From an uncultured Chlorobiaceae bacterium (GTDB lineage Bacteria; Bacteroidota; Chlorobiia; Chlorobiales; Chlorobiaceae), in contig CAITSZ010000047.1 in NCBI GenBank assembly GCA_903895195.1, forward strand, positions 62,001 to 126,000: a DNA stretch of 64,000 nt, given 5' to 3'. Below are positions 46,519 through 56,116 of the stretch, piece by piece. The notes under the pieces were generated by a model. It saw only the letters and a program-made list of their open reading frames with translations, was not told the origin of the DNA and did not search any database. Positions within the stretch are counted from its first letter, which is position 1. Each line of letters begins with the position of its first letter. Position numbers and translations under genes: made by a program.

Positions 46519-48072
46519 TTATCGTCTAAGCCATTTTTCAGGATTCTGCTTAACCCGGCCTTTCCATATCTCAAAGTGAACAACTGAACCACCTTCAGTC
46601 ATTTTACCCGAAAGCCCGACGAGCTGTTGTGACTTTATAATGTCGTCCTTGACCACATGTAACTGGCCAAGATTAGCGTAGACGGTAAGGTAGGATTTCG
46701 GATGCCGGATAATGACAATATTGCCGAAGGTCGGAAGAAAAGCGATCTGAACAACTTTGCCGCCCGACACTGCCCTTACCTGAGTATTGACTGGAACGGT
46801 AATGTCAATACCGTTATTGGTGGTGACGATTTTAAGATCCTTGTCCTCAATTGATCCGAATTTGTGAGCGACAACACCATTTCGTACAGGCCATGGCAGA
46901 GAGCCTGCTGCGTTGTCAAAATCAACAGAAACTTTTTCAAGCTCACGCACTCCCAGATCCGGCACAACGGTAACGCTCTCCTTTTCGGGAGCTCTCTGCT
47001 CTGCCGGTTCAGGCTGCTTTATCTCTTTTTTGGCAATTACAGGTTCCTGCACGAGATGTTTTTCGGGCTTCAAGGGCAGTCTTTCCTTCTCAACATGCTG
47101 TGTGTCACGACGTTTTGCCGCAAGCCGCAACGCCTCCTGTCGTTTTGCTTCAAGCCTGTCAGCCTCACGCTGCCTGACCTCACGCTGCTTTGCGGCAACT
47201 CTCTGTGCCTCACGTCGCCTGGCCTCAGCTATTTTCTGCTGCCGGATGTTTTCTATCTCTACCGCCCGCTGTTCGGCAAGAATCAGGGACTCTATGCGTG
47301 ATTGGAGCTGCTGACGTTTTTTCTGGACCTCTGCAAGCTGTGCGGCATATTCCTGCTTATTTTTTTTCAGGTTATCAAGCACCACCTCTTTTTCTTTTTT
47401 ACTCTTCGACCAGCTTTTTAACTGCTGCTCCTGCTCCCTGACCATTTCAGCTTTTTGCTTATAGGTTTGCTCGAGCGCAAGACGGTTATTTTCGAGCTTC
47501 TGAGCCGCCAGCTGCAGTTCATCAACATTGTGGCGCACTGCACGGGTAAAAAATCCCATATACTGGGCTCTCATAATAGCGCTATTGACAGAGCCTGAAG
47601 CAAAGACATGCTCAATATCTCTTGTTCCCCCATATTTATAGACTGATACGGCTGTTCTGCGGAAATCATCGGAAACCCTGCCGTAAACCTGTCGATTACC
47701 CTGTATATCATGCTGCAATCGATCAATATCCCTGTCGAGCTTTTCGAGGTAGTGCTGATTTTCACTGATAATATGCTCCAGCATCAGAATCTGTGTGCGG
47801 ATATTCTCAAGTGCTTTAAATGACTGTGACTCCTTACGCGTTGTGGTGTTCAGTTTGGACTGGTACTCCTTGAGCTGCTTCTTGAGTGCATTGAGATTCT
47901 GCTCTACGGCAGTGCGCTCTTTCATGATTTTCAATATCTCACTGTTCACCCTGGGGGCAGCTGCTGCATTGAGTGGCAAACCAGGCAGAAACATCAGCAA
48001 AAGAGAGAGTAGGGGCACTACAGACCTCCGCAGAAACATAGAGAACAGGCGGAGCGAAACGATAAGGGTCAT
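46519..48072 (-). CDS. EnvC-like M23-family murein hydrolase activator
   Basis: 517 residues. A signal peptide ends near NAAAAPRVNS (an internal Met at 48039 is an alternative start). A long coiled coil covers residues ~40-245, and a low-complexity Arg/Lys/Ala/Glu-rich stretch (RRREAQRVAAKQREVRQREA-type) runs to ~300. The C-terminal ~130 residues are LytM/M23: NNGIDITVPVNTQVRAVSGG and SVVHFEIWKGRVKQNPEKWL. The catalytic H-x-x-x-D is reduced to N-x-x-x-D and the H-x-H to V-x-H, so key zinc ligands are lost. As in E. coli EnvC, it probably activates amidases at the septum rather than cutting peptidoglycan. Confidence 0.85.
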   Translation of the reverse strand: MTLIVSLRLFSMFLRRSVVPLLSLLLMFLPGLPLNAAAAPRVNSEILKIMKERTAVEQNLNALKKQLKEYQSKLNTTTRKESQSFKALENIRTQILMLEHIISENQHYLEKLDRDIDRLQHDIQGNRQVYGRVSDDFRRTAVSVYKYGGTRDIEHVFASGSVNSAIMRAQYMGFFTRAVRHNVDELQLAAQKLENNRLALEQTYKQKAEMVREQEQQLKSWSKSKKEKEVVLDNLKKNKQEYAAQLAEVQKKRQQLQSRIESLILAEQRAVEIENIRQQKIAEARRREAQRVAAKQREVRQREADRLEAKRQEALRLAAKRRDTQHVEKERLPLKPEKHLVQEPVIAKKEIKQPEPAEQRAPEKESVTVVPDLGVRELEKVSVDFDNAAGSLPWPVRNGVVAHKFGSIEDKDLKIVTTNNGIDITVPVNTQVRAVSGGKVVQIAFLPTFGNIVIIRHPKSYLTVYANLGQLHVVKDDIIKSQQLVGLSGKMTEGGSVVHFEIWKGRVKQNPEKWLRR

Positions 48073-48267
48073 AGAAAGTCCTTGAGCTTGAATTCAAACG
48101 CTTTACAAAAAACGGGTACAGGAAAAAACATTGACAAACGTTATAAGAACACCAGTTAAAGGTAAAGGATAAAAACCTTTTCTTCGCAAAGGGTTCTAAA
48201 AAAAATATTTTGTTTTTCATGACCTGAAATAATTGTAAATATCGGTTTTTCATCAGCAAATCAATAC

Positions 48268-49539
48268 ATGGACAAGCTTGTCATAAGAGGCGGACACCGG
48301 ATTTCCGGCAGCATAACTGCTTCAGGTTCAAAAAACGCCTCTCTACCGATCATTGCCGCCACACTATTAACAGGACAGGGAACATTCACACTGCATAATA
48401 TCCCCGACCTGAAGGATATTCTGACCTTTAGTCAGCTTCTGCATCATCTGGGGGTTGAAACCTCATACTCCGGAAACACGTTGAAGGTTTCTTCACGAAA
48501 TGTGGAAAGTCTGCAGGCTCCGTATGAGCTGGTAAAAAAAATGAGAGCATCAATCTATGTGCTCGGCCCGCTGCTTGCAAGGTTCGGCCATGCAAGGGTA
48601 TCGCTTCCCGGAGGCTGTGCTTTCGGTCCACGTCCGATAGACCTTCATTTATTGGCTATGGAAAAACTCGGGGCTAAAATCACTATTGAAACGGGGTTTA
48701 TTGATGCAACTGCTCCTGGAGGAAGACTCCGTGGTGCCCATATCGACTTTCCCATTTCATCCGTAGGGGCAACCGGGAACGCCGTTATGGCTGCTGTGCT
48801 TGCTGAAGGGAGGACGACTATCAGCAATGCCGCAGCGGAACCGGAAATTGATACACTCTGCAAATTTCTTATGGCCATGGGTGCCACAATCAAGGGAACA
48901 GGAACTACCGAGCTTGAAATAGAGGGTACCGATTCACTTAATGCGGTTGAATTTCAAAATGTTTTTGATCGTATTGAAGCAGGAACACTGCTTGCCGCTG
49001 CAGCTATAACCGGCGGAGATATTACAGTAAACGGTGTTGAGCCCGAACAATTGAAAGCTGTTCTTAAAAAGTTTGTCCAGGCAGGCTGCAGTGTTGAAAC
49101 AACCCTCAACAGTGTTACCCTTAAAAGTCCAAGGAAGCTTTTACCGACTGATGTAACAGCAAAACCTTACCCTGCATTTCCCACCGACATGCAGGCCCAA
49201 TGGATAGCGCTGATGACACAGGCAGAGGGAACAAGCAATATCACTGACAAAGTCTATCATGAACGATTCAACCATATACCTGAACTGAACAGACTTGGCG
49301 CCCATATAGAAATCCGGAAAAACCAGGCAATTGTTCACGGACCGCAAAAGCTTTCGGGCACTACAGTCATGTCGACCGATCTGAGAGCATCAGCAAGCCT
49401 TGTTCTTGCCGGCCTTGTAGCCGAGGGAACAACTGAGGTATTGAGGGTGTACCACCTTGATCGGGGATATGAGAAGATTGAAGTGAAACTGAACAGCCTG
49501 GGAGCTGACATCAGCCGTGAAAAGTATAACGAATTTTAG
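48268..49539 (+). CDS. murA: UDP-N-acetylglucosamine 1-carboxyvinyltransferase
   Basis: A 423-residue EPSP-synthase-fold enzyme that transfers enolpyruvate from PEP to UDP-GlcNAc, the first committed step of peptidoglycan synthesis. It has [14 protein letters not shown] near the start (Lys22/Asn23 contact substrate), the catalytic Cys117 in [14 protein letters not shown] (the fosfomycin target, present as Cys not Asp), ADGTTTISN-like [20 protein letters not shown] and the C-terminal [18 protein letters not shown] motifs. Divergent from the EnvC-like gene across a 195-base spacer. Confidence 0.95.
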   Translation: MDKLVIRGGHRISGSITASGSKNASLPIIAATLLTGQGTFTLHNIPDLKDILTFSQLLHHLGVETSYSGNTLKVSSRNVESLQAPYELVKKMRASIYVLGPLLARFGHARVSLPGGCAFGPRPIDLHLLAMEKLGAKITIETGFIDATAPGGRLRGAHIDFPISSVGATGNAVMAAVLAEGRTTISNAAAEPEIDTLCKFLMAMGATIKGTGTTELEIEGTDSLNAVEFQNVFDRIEAGTLLAAAAITGGDITVNGVEPEQLKAVLKKFVQAGCSVETTLNSVTLKSPRKLLPTDVTAKPYPAFPTDMQAQWIALMTQAEGTSNITDKVYHERFNHIPELNRLGAHIEIRKNQAIVHGPQKLSGTTVMSTDLRASASLVLAGLVAEGTTEVLRVYHLDRGYEKIEVKLNSLGADISREKYNEF

Positions 49540-49565
49540 CCGCCTCCTGAAAAATGATTATTGTT

Positions 49566-49593
49566 TTGCATTTTATTAATGAAACGTTATATT
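49566..49593 (+). promoter_or_regulatory. possible promoter of the tRNA cluster
   Basis: TTGCAT (49566-49571) and TATATT (49588-49593) are separated by 16 bases and lie about 25 bases upstream of the first tRNA. The boxes fit a sigma-70 type promoter loosely; the assignment is by position and similarity only. Confidence 0.35.
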
Positions 49594-49618
49594 AACTGCC
49601 TCTAAAGCCAAGCATTGA

Positions 49619-49692
49619 GGGCCCTTAGCTCAGTTGGTCAGAGCAAGCGACTCATAATCGCTGGGTCGTAGGTTCAAGTCCTACAGGGCCCA
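49619..49692 (+). tRNA. tRNA with CAU anticodon, probably tRNA-Ile2
   Basis: A full cloverleaf is present: acceptor GGGCCCT/AGGGCCC, D-stem GCTC/GAGC, anticodon stem AGCGA/TCGCT with loop CTCATAA (anticodon CAT), T-arm GTAGG-TTCAAGT-CCTAC, discriminator A. CCA is not encoded. The anticodon arm and T-arm resemble E. coli tRNA-Ile2 (ileX) more than elongator Met, so the C34 is probably modified to lysidine by TilS and reads AUA. Elongator tRNA-Met is the alternative. Confidence 0.9.
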
Positions 49693-49718
49693 CTGGTTGT
49701 GTGACATAACAAGTACCT

Positions 49719-49792
49719 GGCGTGTTCGTCTAGTGGCCCAGGACATCGCCCTCTCAAGGCGAAGATCACGGGTTCGAATCCCGTACACGCTA
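49719..49792 (+). tRNA. tRNA-Glu (CTC)
   Basis: Acceptor GGCGTGT/ACACGCT has a G-U pair at position 1-72. TCGTCTAGTGGCCCAGGA is the typical Glu D-arm, and the anticodon stem TCGCC/GGCGA has loop CTCTCAA (anticodon CTC). The T-arm is ACGGG-TTCGAAT-CCCGT with discriminator A. CCA is not encoded. Confidence 0.93.
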
Positions 49793-49802
49793 CAAAAAAA
49801 AA

Positions 49803-49879
49803 GCACCCGTAGCTCAACTGGATAGAGTATCTGACTACGAATCAGACGGTTAGAGGTTCGACTCCTCTCGGGTGCACCA
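49803..49879 (+). tRNA. tRNA-Arg (ACG)
   Basis: Acceptor GCACCCG/CGGGTGC, anticodon stem TCTGA/TCAGA with loop CTACGAA (anticodon ACG, read as inosine in most bacteria), T-arm AGAGG-TTCGACT-CCTCT, discriminator A. CCA is encoded at 49877-49879, unlike the two preceding tRNAs. A small CTCT-GAAA-AGAG hairpin and a T-run follow. The spacer 49880-50213 holds nothing else I recognise. Confidence 0.94.
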
Positions 49880-50213
49880 CTCTGAAAAGAGCCGGTTTTA
49901 ATTTTTTTCTTCTCTCTCGCTGATATATTCTCCCTGCATTTCTTCTGATCCCGCTTCTTCCTTTTTTTCTAAATAGTTTTGTCCCGATTTGACTGAGCGA
50001 GCCATTGCTGCAGTTTTTTGCTTTAGCTCCTCCTGGAATTACGCAGAGTACCGGCCTATTCAATTACAACTCAACAGAGAATTTTCCTCTACACCTGCCA
50101 CTCGTTACATTGCCGGAATAACGATTGACACTATGGTTCTTCTCACTATTCTTTAAGAAAAAAGAGAAAAGGGAATTGGAATAATTAATTTTTTAATATA
50201 TTCACAACGCTAT

Positions 50214-50286
50214 TGAGGAGTGGCCAAATTGGTAAGGCACCTGATTCTGGATCAGACAATTGCAGGTTCGAGTCCTGCCTCCTCAG
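50214..50286 (+). tRNA. tRNA-Gln (CTG)
   Basis: Acceptor TGAGGAG/CTCCTCA (U1-A72, as is usual in bacterial tRNA-Gln), D-arm GGCCAAATTGGTAAGGC, anticodon stem CCTGA/TCAGA (outer pair C-A) with loop TTCTGGA (anticodon CTG), T-arm GCAGG-TTCGAGT-CCTGC, discriminator G. Followed at once by a strong terminator. Confidence 0.92.
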
Positions 50287-50288
50287 CA

Positions 50289-50328
50289 AAAAAAAGACAC
50301 AGTTCAACTAACTGTGTCTTTTTTTTTT
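50289..50328 (+). terminator. intrinsic terminator of tRNA-Gln
   Basis: The perfect 11-bp arms AAGACACAGTT and AACTGTGTCTT surround a CAACT loop and are followed by a run of ten T. It ends the tRNA transcript. Confidence 0.92.
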
Positions 50329-50344
50329 ACCTGAAATTTCAATC

Positions 50345-50379
50345 AAAAAAAAAGAGACAGAACTTTCGTTCTGTCTCTT
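50345..50379 (-). terminator. intrinsic terminator of the repeat lipoprotein gene
   Basis: On the minus strand AAGAGACAGAAC and GTTCTGTCTCTT form a perfect 12-bp stem around a GAAA tetraloop (TTTC on plus), followed by a run of T's. It lies 29 bases after the lipoprotein stop codon. Confidence 0.92.
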
Positions 50380-50407
50380 CAGCATAAAAGCCCGAATTAA
50401 CGGAAAC

Positions 50408-50626
50408 TTATTTTGCAGGTGCTGCAGGTGCTGCTGGAGCTTCTGCTGCTGGTGCTGCAGGTGCTGCTGGAGCTTCTGCTGCTGGTGCTGCAGGTGCTGC
50501 TGGAGCCTCTGCTGCTGGTGCTGCAGGTGCTGCTGCTGGTGCTTCTGCAGGAGCTTCAGTTTTTTTTGCACAGCCTACGAAAGAAACTGAGCTTAAAAGA
50601 AAGAGGAATACGAGAAATTTTTTCAT
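50408..50626 (-). CDS. small lipoprotein with Ala/Pro/Glu tandem repeats
   Basis: A 72-residue protein with a lipoprotein signal: MKKFLVFLFLLSSVSFVGCA, with lipobox V-G-C around Cys19. The mature part is nearly all Ala, Pro and Glu, with three perfect repeats of the 11-residue unit AEAPAAPAAPA, encoded by 33-bp DNA repeats (about 50410-50540). Such Ala-Pro rods span periplasm or cell wall as flexible spacers. There is no functional domain, so it may be a structural lipoprotein. The unit is a multiple of three, so copy-number change would alter the length but not the frame. Confidence 0.75.
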   Translation of the reverse strand: MKKFLVFLFLLSSVSFVGCAKKTEAPAEAPAAAPAAPAAEAPAAPAAPAAEAPAAPAAPAAEAPAAPAAPAK

Positions 50627-50768
50627 TGCAGGATATTATTTTTGTTGTTTGATAATTGACAGCTTCATCAGCTCTCGAATATTAAAAAAAAACAGCGACT
50701 TTTCAAAAGACTACTGTATGGCGGAATATGCAAAATATTTCGATATCCCGCCACAATAAATGTTTTTT

Positions 50769-53339
50769 TTACTCTACAAGCATCTCCAGCTCCGCTTTTT
50801 CAAGTGCGTCAAAATTCAAATAGCGATAGATATTTTCTTCCTTTTCGCCTGAGAGATGGCGGGAAAAAACCTCCATATATTCTTCCTTATTGGGCAGATG
50901 ACCAAGCAGCGCCGTCAATGAAGCAAGCTCAGCTGAGCCGAGATATACCTGTGCGCCTGTTCCCATCCGGTTATCGAAATTTCTGGTGCTGGTTGAAAAA
51001 ACTACTGCATTATCGGCAACTCTGGCCTGGTTACCCATACAGAGCGAACAGCCTGGAGGCTCAATACGGGCGCCGGAGGCACCGAAAACAGAATAGTAAC
51101 CTTCTTCGGTAAGTTTTTTCATGTCCATCTTCGTTGGAGGTACAATCCAGAGTTTGACCGGCACAGCTCCCCTGTTCCTTAAAATCTCTCCGAGAGCCCT
51201 GAAATGGCCGATATTGGTCATACAGCTTCCGACAAAGACTTCATCGATCACTTTCGGTTTCTTTTCATCACGAAGGACCTCGGTGAGTGTCATGACATCA
51301 TCAGGATCGTTAGGGCAGGCAAGAATAGGCTCTGTGACAGCATTCATATCTATCTCAATAACTTCCGCGTACTCTGCATCGGCATCCGGTTCAAGAAGAG
51401 TTGGCTTTTTAAGCCAGGCCTGCATTTTTCCGATACGGCGTTTCAGGGTATCAGCGTCACCGTAGCCCTCTTCAATCATCTGCTGAAGCAACGTGATGTT
51501 AGAGCTGAGATATTCAATTACAGGCTCTTTATCGAGGCGTACCGTGCATGCTGCGGCGCTGCGCTCAGCAGAGGCATCGCTGAGTTCAAAAGCCTGCTCC
51601 ACTTTGAGCCTGGGAAGTCCTTCAATTTCAAGAATACGTCCGGCAAATACATTTTTCTTGCCTTTCTTTTCAACCGTCAACAACCCGCGCTTGATCGCCT
51701 CGTAGGGAATGGCATTGACCAGATCACGCAAGGTAATTCCCGGCTGGAGTTTACCTGAGAAACGCACAAGCACCGATTCGGGAACATTAAGGGGCATTGT
51801 TCCGGTAACTCCCGCAAAAGCTACAAGACCGGATCCTGCAGGGAAGGATATACCAATTGGAAAGCGGGTGTGGGAATCGGCACCGGTACCAAGAGTATCG
51901 GGCAGTACCATACGGTTGAGCCATGTGTGAATTACCCCGTCACCCGGTTTAAGCGAAACGCCTCCCCTGCTCTGGATAAAGTAAGGCAGGCTGCGATGCA
52001 TTTTAATATCGGAGGGCTTCGGATAGGCTGAGGTATGACAAAAGCTCTGCATCAGGAGATCGGCACTGAAACTCAAGGCTGCAAATTCCTTGACTTCATC
52101 ACGGGTCATAGCTCCCGTGGTATCCTGTGAACCGACCGTAAGCGTTTCAGGTTCGACATACATGCCGGGACGAACACCAGGCAAGCCGCACGCCTTGCCT
52201 ATCATTTTCTGTGCAAGCGTGTAGCCTTTACCGCTATCGACGGGTTGTTCCGGGTGGATAAAAATCGAATCCTCACCAAGCCCGAGCGCTTTTCTGGCTT
52301 TTTTTGTCAGGGTTCTTCCAATAATAAGGGGAATACGTCCTCCAGCGCGAACTTCATCAGAAATCGTGTTCGGCGAAAGCTCAAAACGGGATATAACCTC
52401 CCCGTTCTTCTCTACTCTTCCATCAGAAAGATAGATATCAATAACGTCCCCCATTTCCATTGCGGAGACGTCAGTCTGGATAGGCAAAGCACCTGAATCC
52501 TCTGCCGTATTGAAAAATATCGGTGCGATAGTGCTTCCAAGAACTACACCTGCAGTCCTTTTATTCGGAACTGCCGGAATATCATTACCCAGATGCCACT
52601 GAACAGAGTTAATACCGGATTTCCTGCTTGATCCAGTACCAACAACATCGCCAACGTAGGCAAGCGGATGGCCTTTTGCTTTCAATGATGCAATAGTGCC
52701 GATAGGATCGGTCATTTTGGAGCCGAGCATACAGAGGGAGTGCAGAGGAATATCACTGCGGGTAAATGCTTCACTGGCTGGAGAGAGATCATCGGTATTG
52801 GTTTCGCCAGGAACCTTGAAAACCGTAAGTGTCATTTTTTCAGGAAGAAGAGGCCTGGTGGTGAACCATTCGGCATCTGCCCAGGATTTCAGCACTTCTT
52901 CGGCATATCGGTTGGATTTTGATAGAGTGACGACGACATCAAACATGTCGTAGACAAGCAGTGTCTTTTTTAGCACCAGCGCAGCTTCGCTGCATATAGC
53001 GGGGTCTTTATGACTTAATGAGTCGACAAGGGGCTTGACGTTATAACCGCCAAGCATTGTTCCCAATATTCTTACAGCTTCGATAGCAGAGATAACAGTG
53101 CAGGAAATATCCCCTTTGAGAATACCGTCAAGAAACGCAGCTTTTTCAAAAGCTGCATCGTCAACACCGGGACTGATGTGCTCGCGAAATAACTCCAGCA
53201 GATACTCCTTTTCCTGAACGTTATCCTGCCTTAAAAGATCGATAAGCAAGCGTGCCTGCTCAGCAGTTAAGGGTAAAGGGGGAATACAAAGCCCGGCCCG
53301 CTCTTCGGTATGCGCACGATATTGTTCTACAAGACTCAT
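50769..53339 (-). CDS. acnB: aconitate hydratase B
   Basis: An 856-residue [4Fe-4S] enzyme that interconverts citrate, cis-aconitate and isocitrate. It has the AcnB order: an N-terminal helical HEAT-like domain (residues ~1-155), a swivel domain ([20 protein letters not shown]...), then the catalytic domains with cluster cysteines in [12 protein letters not shown] and [13 protein letters not shown] near the C-terminus. GGGAG precedes the ATG. In green sulfur bacteria it would run in the reductive TCA cycle for carbon fixation. A lone gene in this window. Confidence 0.95.
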   Translation of the reverse strand: MSLVEQYRAHTEERAGLCIPPLPLTAEQARLLIDLLRQDNVQEKEYLLELFREHISPGVDDAAFEKAAFLDGILKGDISCTVISAIEAVRILGTMLGGYNVKPLVDSLSHKDPAICSEAALVLKKTLLVYDMFDVVVTLSKSNRYAEEVLKSWADAEWFTTRPLLPEKMTLTVFKVPGETNTDDLSPASEAFTRSDIPLHSLCMLGSKMTDPIGTIASLKAKGHPLAYVGDVVGTGSSRKSGINSVQWHLGNDIPAVPNKRTAGVVLGSTIAPIFFNTAEDSGALPIQTDVSAMEMGDVIDIYLSDGRVEKNGEVISRFELSPNTISDEVRAGGRIPLIIGRTLTKKARKALGLGEDSIFIHPEQPVDSGKGYTLAQKMIGKACGLPGVRPGMYVEPETLTVGSQDTTGAMTRDEVKEFAALSFSADLLMQSFCHTSAYPKPSDIKMHRSLPYFIQSRGGVSLKPGDGVIHTWLNRMVLPDTLGTGADSHTRFPIGISFPAGSGLVAFAGVTGTMPLNVPESVLVRFSGKLQPGITLRDLVNAIPYEAIKRGLLTVEKKGKKNVFAGRILEIEGLPRLKVEQAFELSDASAERSAAACTVRLDKEPVIEYLSSNITLLQQMIEEGYGDADTLKRRIGKMQAWLKKPTLLEPDADAEYAEVIEIDMNAVTEPILACPNDPDDVMTLTEVLRDEKKPKVIDEVFVGSCMTNIGHFRALGEILRNRGAVPVKLWIVPPTKMDMKKLTEEGYYSVFGASGARIEPPGCSLCMGNQARVADNAVVFSTSTRNFDNRMGTGAQVYLGSAELASLTALLGHLPNKEEYMEVFSRHLSGEKEENIYRYLNFDALEKAELEMLVE

Positions 53340-53582
53340 AAGGAAAATCTCCCAGTGTTATGGATGTTGAAAACGAATGTGAAATAAAATTAAATGGCAG
53401 GGGGAAAACGCGCGGGCGATCCCACAATAATCCAACGATAAAAATACCACCCCGTACTTTTAAAACCAAAATAACCAGCCCGGCGCTTCGCGAAAATACC
53501 GAAGTTCTTTAGGCAGAAAACAAAGTTATACTTGTTTCTTTACGTAGAAGTGAGAAACAGGAAGATTTGAGAAAAAAAACGA

Positions 53583-54608
53583 CTAAAGAATCAACATGCT
53601 GTCACCATAACTAAGGAAGTTATACCCCTCCAGAAGCGCCTCATTGTATGCTTTATGCAGATTAGTCGCACCCGCCAATGCAGCAGTAAGCATCAGCACT
53701 GTAGAGCGGGGTGCATGAAAATTGGTAAGCAGAAGATCGATAACGCGAAATTTATAGCCTGGATAAATAAAAATATCAGCCTCACCGGTAAGCGGCTCAT
53801 CCCCCGAAAAATCCGTAATGCGCTCCGCGGCATGCTCGAGCGCTCTTGTAACAGTAGTTCCTACAGCAACAACTCTTCCTCCTGAAGTTTTTGTACGGCG
53901 GATTTTTTCAACTGTAGCGGAAGGAATAGAGTAAAATTCACGGTGCATGACATGCTCTTCAAACGAATCGACCCTGATGGGAAGAAATGTGCCGAGACCG
54001 ACATGGAGAGCGAGAGAGGCTATATCGACGCCCTTCTGTTGAAGCTTGTCAAACAGCTCCCCGGTCATATTCAGTGAGGCTGTGGGAGCTGCAACAGAAC
54101 CCGGCAGTTCAGCAAAGACCGTCTGGTAGCGCTCCTGATCAATTGCTTCAGCATCGCGTTTGAGATATGGAGGAATGGGCACCGCCCCGAAATGATCAAA
54201 AAGATCGCTTAACGATCCCTCTCCGGAAACAGAAATACGGGCAATCCCCTGCTCAACGATCTCTGTCACAGCAAGTTCGCGGTTGTGCGTGTCGAGCCTG
54301 TCTCCTTTTTTCAGCTTGCCACGGTAAAGAACAAGAGTTTGTTCATCCTCGTGCTTTTCAAGAAGCATCAGCTCAATCTTTCCTCCCGTCTGCTTGTTGG
54401 CAAACAACCTTGCCCGGACTACCCTGGTGTTATTGAGAAGAAGAAGATCGCCTTCTTTCAAAAAAGCATACAAACCGGCGTAGCGGGCATGCTCGATGCC
54501 ACCTGAGCGACTGTTGAGTACCAGAAGACGGGTTGAACCTCTCTGTGGAGGAGGATATTTGGCAATATGTTCTTCAGGCAGTTCGTAATCAAAGTCTGCG
54601 ACTCTCAT
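53583..54608 (-). CDS. queA: S-adenosylmethionine:tRNA ribosyltransferase-isomerase
   Basis: 341 residues. QueA transfers the ribosyl moiety of SAM to 7-aminomethyl-7-deazaguanine in tRNA, giving epoxyqueuosine. The N-terminal [24 protein letters not shown] and the [17 protein letters not shown] and [19 protein letters not shown] stretches are diagnostic. Its ATG overlaps the hisD stop by 4 bases (ATGA), so it is coexpressed with histidine biosynthesis, which is not a functional pairing I can explain. Length is typical. Confidence 0.95.
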   Translation of the reverse strand: MRVADFDYELPEEHIAKYPPPQRGSTRLLVLNSRSGGIEHARYAGLYAFLKEGDLLLLNNTRVVRARLFANKQTGGKIELMLLEKHEDEQTLVLYRGKLKKGDRLDTHNRELAVTEIVEQGIARISVSGEGSLSDLFDHFGAVPIPPYLKRDAEAIDQERYQTVFAELPGSVAAPTASLNMTGELFDKLQQKGVDIASLALHVGLGTFLPIRVDSFEEHVMHREFYSIPSATVEKIRRTKTSGGRVVAVGTTVTRALEHAAERITDFSGDEPLTGEADIFIYPGYKFRVIDLLLTNFHAPRSTVLMLTAALAGATNLHKAYNEALLEGYNFLSYGDSMLIL

Positions 54609-55891
54609 AGCACTCTCAATCTTGCCCGGACAGCTTCGGCATGGGCCTGAAGCCCTTCATAATCGGCAAAAGAGGCAATTTTTTCTCCAGTCGAGAGCAA
54701 TTGCTGCTTCGACCAGGAGATAATCGATGTATGCTTGACAAAGTCACGAACCGAAAGTGGAGAGAAAAATCGTGCCGTTCCGTTGGTTGGAAGCGTATGG
54801 TTTGGGCCTGCGAAATAATCGCCGACGGTTTCGCAAGAATAACTTCCCATGAAAATAGCGCCCGCATGGTGGATTCCAGGAAGAATATCCCAGGGATTCT
54901 GAACATGCAGTTCAAGATGTTCGGGGGCTATCATATCAGAGACCTCACATGCTTCTTCAAGAGAGTCCACAAGAACAATGGCTCCATTATGCTGCAGGGA
55001 AGAGGCAATTATATCGCGTCGAAGCATTCCCGGAAGGCGGCTTTCTGCGTGTTCCCTTACGGAAGCCGCCAATACCGAAGAGGTAGTGATAAGCACCGCT
55101 GAGGCATCGGGGTCGTGCTCAGCCTGGGCAAACATGTCGAGCACGATAAATTCCGGATTGGCCGATTCATCAGCAATAATAACTACTTCAGAAGGGCCGG
55201 CTATACTGTCGATGGAGACATGACCAAAGACCTGTTTTTTGGCCAGTGCCACGTATTTGTTACCAGGGCCGGTAATAATATCAACCTTCGGTATGGTCTC
55301 TGTACCATAGGCAAAAGCTGCTATTGCCTGAGCGCCGCCTACTTTATATACACTGCTGACACCGGCAACCGATGCAGCTGCAAGAATATTGGGATTGACC
55401 GCTCCGTTAGTGTCACATGGAGTGGTGACGAAAATTTCTTTAACCCCTGCCACTTTTGCCGGTGCTGCATTCATCAAAAGGGAGGATGGATAGGATGCCT
55501 TGCCGCCCGGAACATAGAGCAGAGCTTTTTCCATTGGGGTTACCCGCTGGCCGAGAATTACACCGCCATCGGCTTCATAAAAAAAACTTTTTTCAACTTC
55601 ATGCTGATGAAAACGAATAATATTGCGGTACGCCTCTTCAAGCACCTCAAGAAAAGAGGAATCCGCATGTGTATATGCATGCTGTATTTCATCGGGGGAA
55701 ACCAGCATATCCTCGAGCCGGACACCCTGGAACCTCTCGGTATAGCTCAGCACCGCAGCATCGCCGTTGTGGCGTACATCATTGAGGATTTCGTCGACAG
55801 TAGACTGTACAGAAGCATCAAAAGTGACACTTCTTTGCAATTGCTTTTTCAGGGCTGAACGGTCTTCAGCAAAACGATAGAGGGGCAGCAC
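54605..55891 (-). CDS. hisD: histidinol dehydrogenase
   Basis: A 428-residue zinc enzyme that oxidises L-histidinol to L-histidine in two steps, the end of histidine synthesis. It has [24 protein letters not shown] (~residues 127-150), the NAD site with [28 protein letters not shown] and the zinc ligands in [15 protein letters not shown] (~residues 255-270) and [10 protein letters not shown] (~residue 360). First gene of the hisD-queA pair; no other his gene in the window. Confidence 0.95.
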   Translation of the reverse strand: MLPLYRFAEDRSALKKQLQRSVTFDASVQSTVDEILNDVRHNGDAAVLSYTERFQGVRLEDMLVSPDEIQHAYTHADSSFLEVLEEAYRNIIRFHQHEVEKSFFYEADGGVILGQRVTPMEKALLYVPGGKASYPSSLLMNAAPAKVAGVKEIFVTTPCDTNGAVNPNILAAASVAGVSSVYKVGGAQAIAAFAYGTETIPKVDIITGPGNKYVALAKKQVFGHVSIDSIAGPSEVVIIADESANPEFIVLDMFAQAEHDPDASAVLITTSSVLAASVREHAESRLPGMLRRDIIASSLQHNGAIVLVDSLEEACEVSDMIAPEHLELHVQNPWDILPGIHHAGAIFMGSYSCETVGDYFAGPNHTLPTNGTARFFSPLSVRDFVKHTSIISWSKQQLLSTGEKIASFADYEGLQAHAEAVRARLRVL

Positions 55892-56116
55892 TTTATAGTG
55901 ATTATTGTTTATCTGGCGTAAAATAACTCATAGTAACAATGTACTCAATAGCTATATCTATAGAAAACCCCGTAAAAGCAGCCGATAAAAGGAAAAAATA
56001 CAAAAAAAGGAGCCTCAAAACGCTCTTTTCATTTGAAAAAAAAGTTCCATTAACTACCTTAAGGGTTCAGTTTAAACCTTGGAATATAGCCTGAATCAGC
56101 TCCTTTCCAAGCCACT

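Noticed and set aside
49842-50063. Minus-strand frame ending RGVEPLTV over tRNA-Arg
   Set aside because: Such frames are typical mistranslations of tRNA genes and contain no domain.
50308-50652. Leu- or Gln-rich frames (LLLLVLQVLL, QQHLQHQQQ) over the lipoprotein repeats
   Set aside because: They are other-frame readings of the 33-bp repeats. The frame with a signal peptide and lipobox is the real one.
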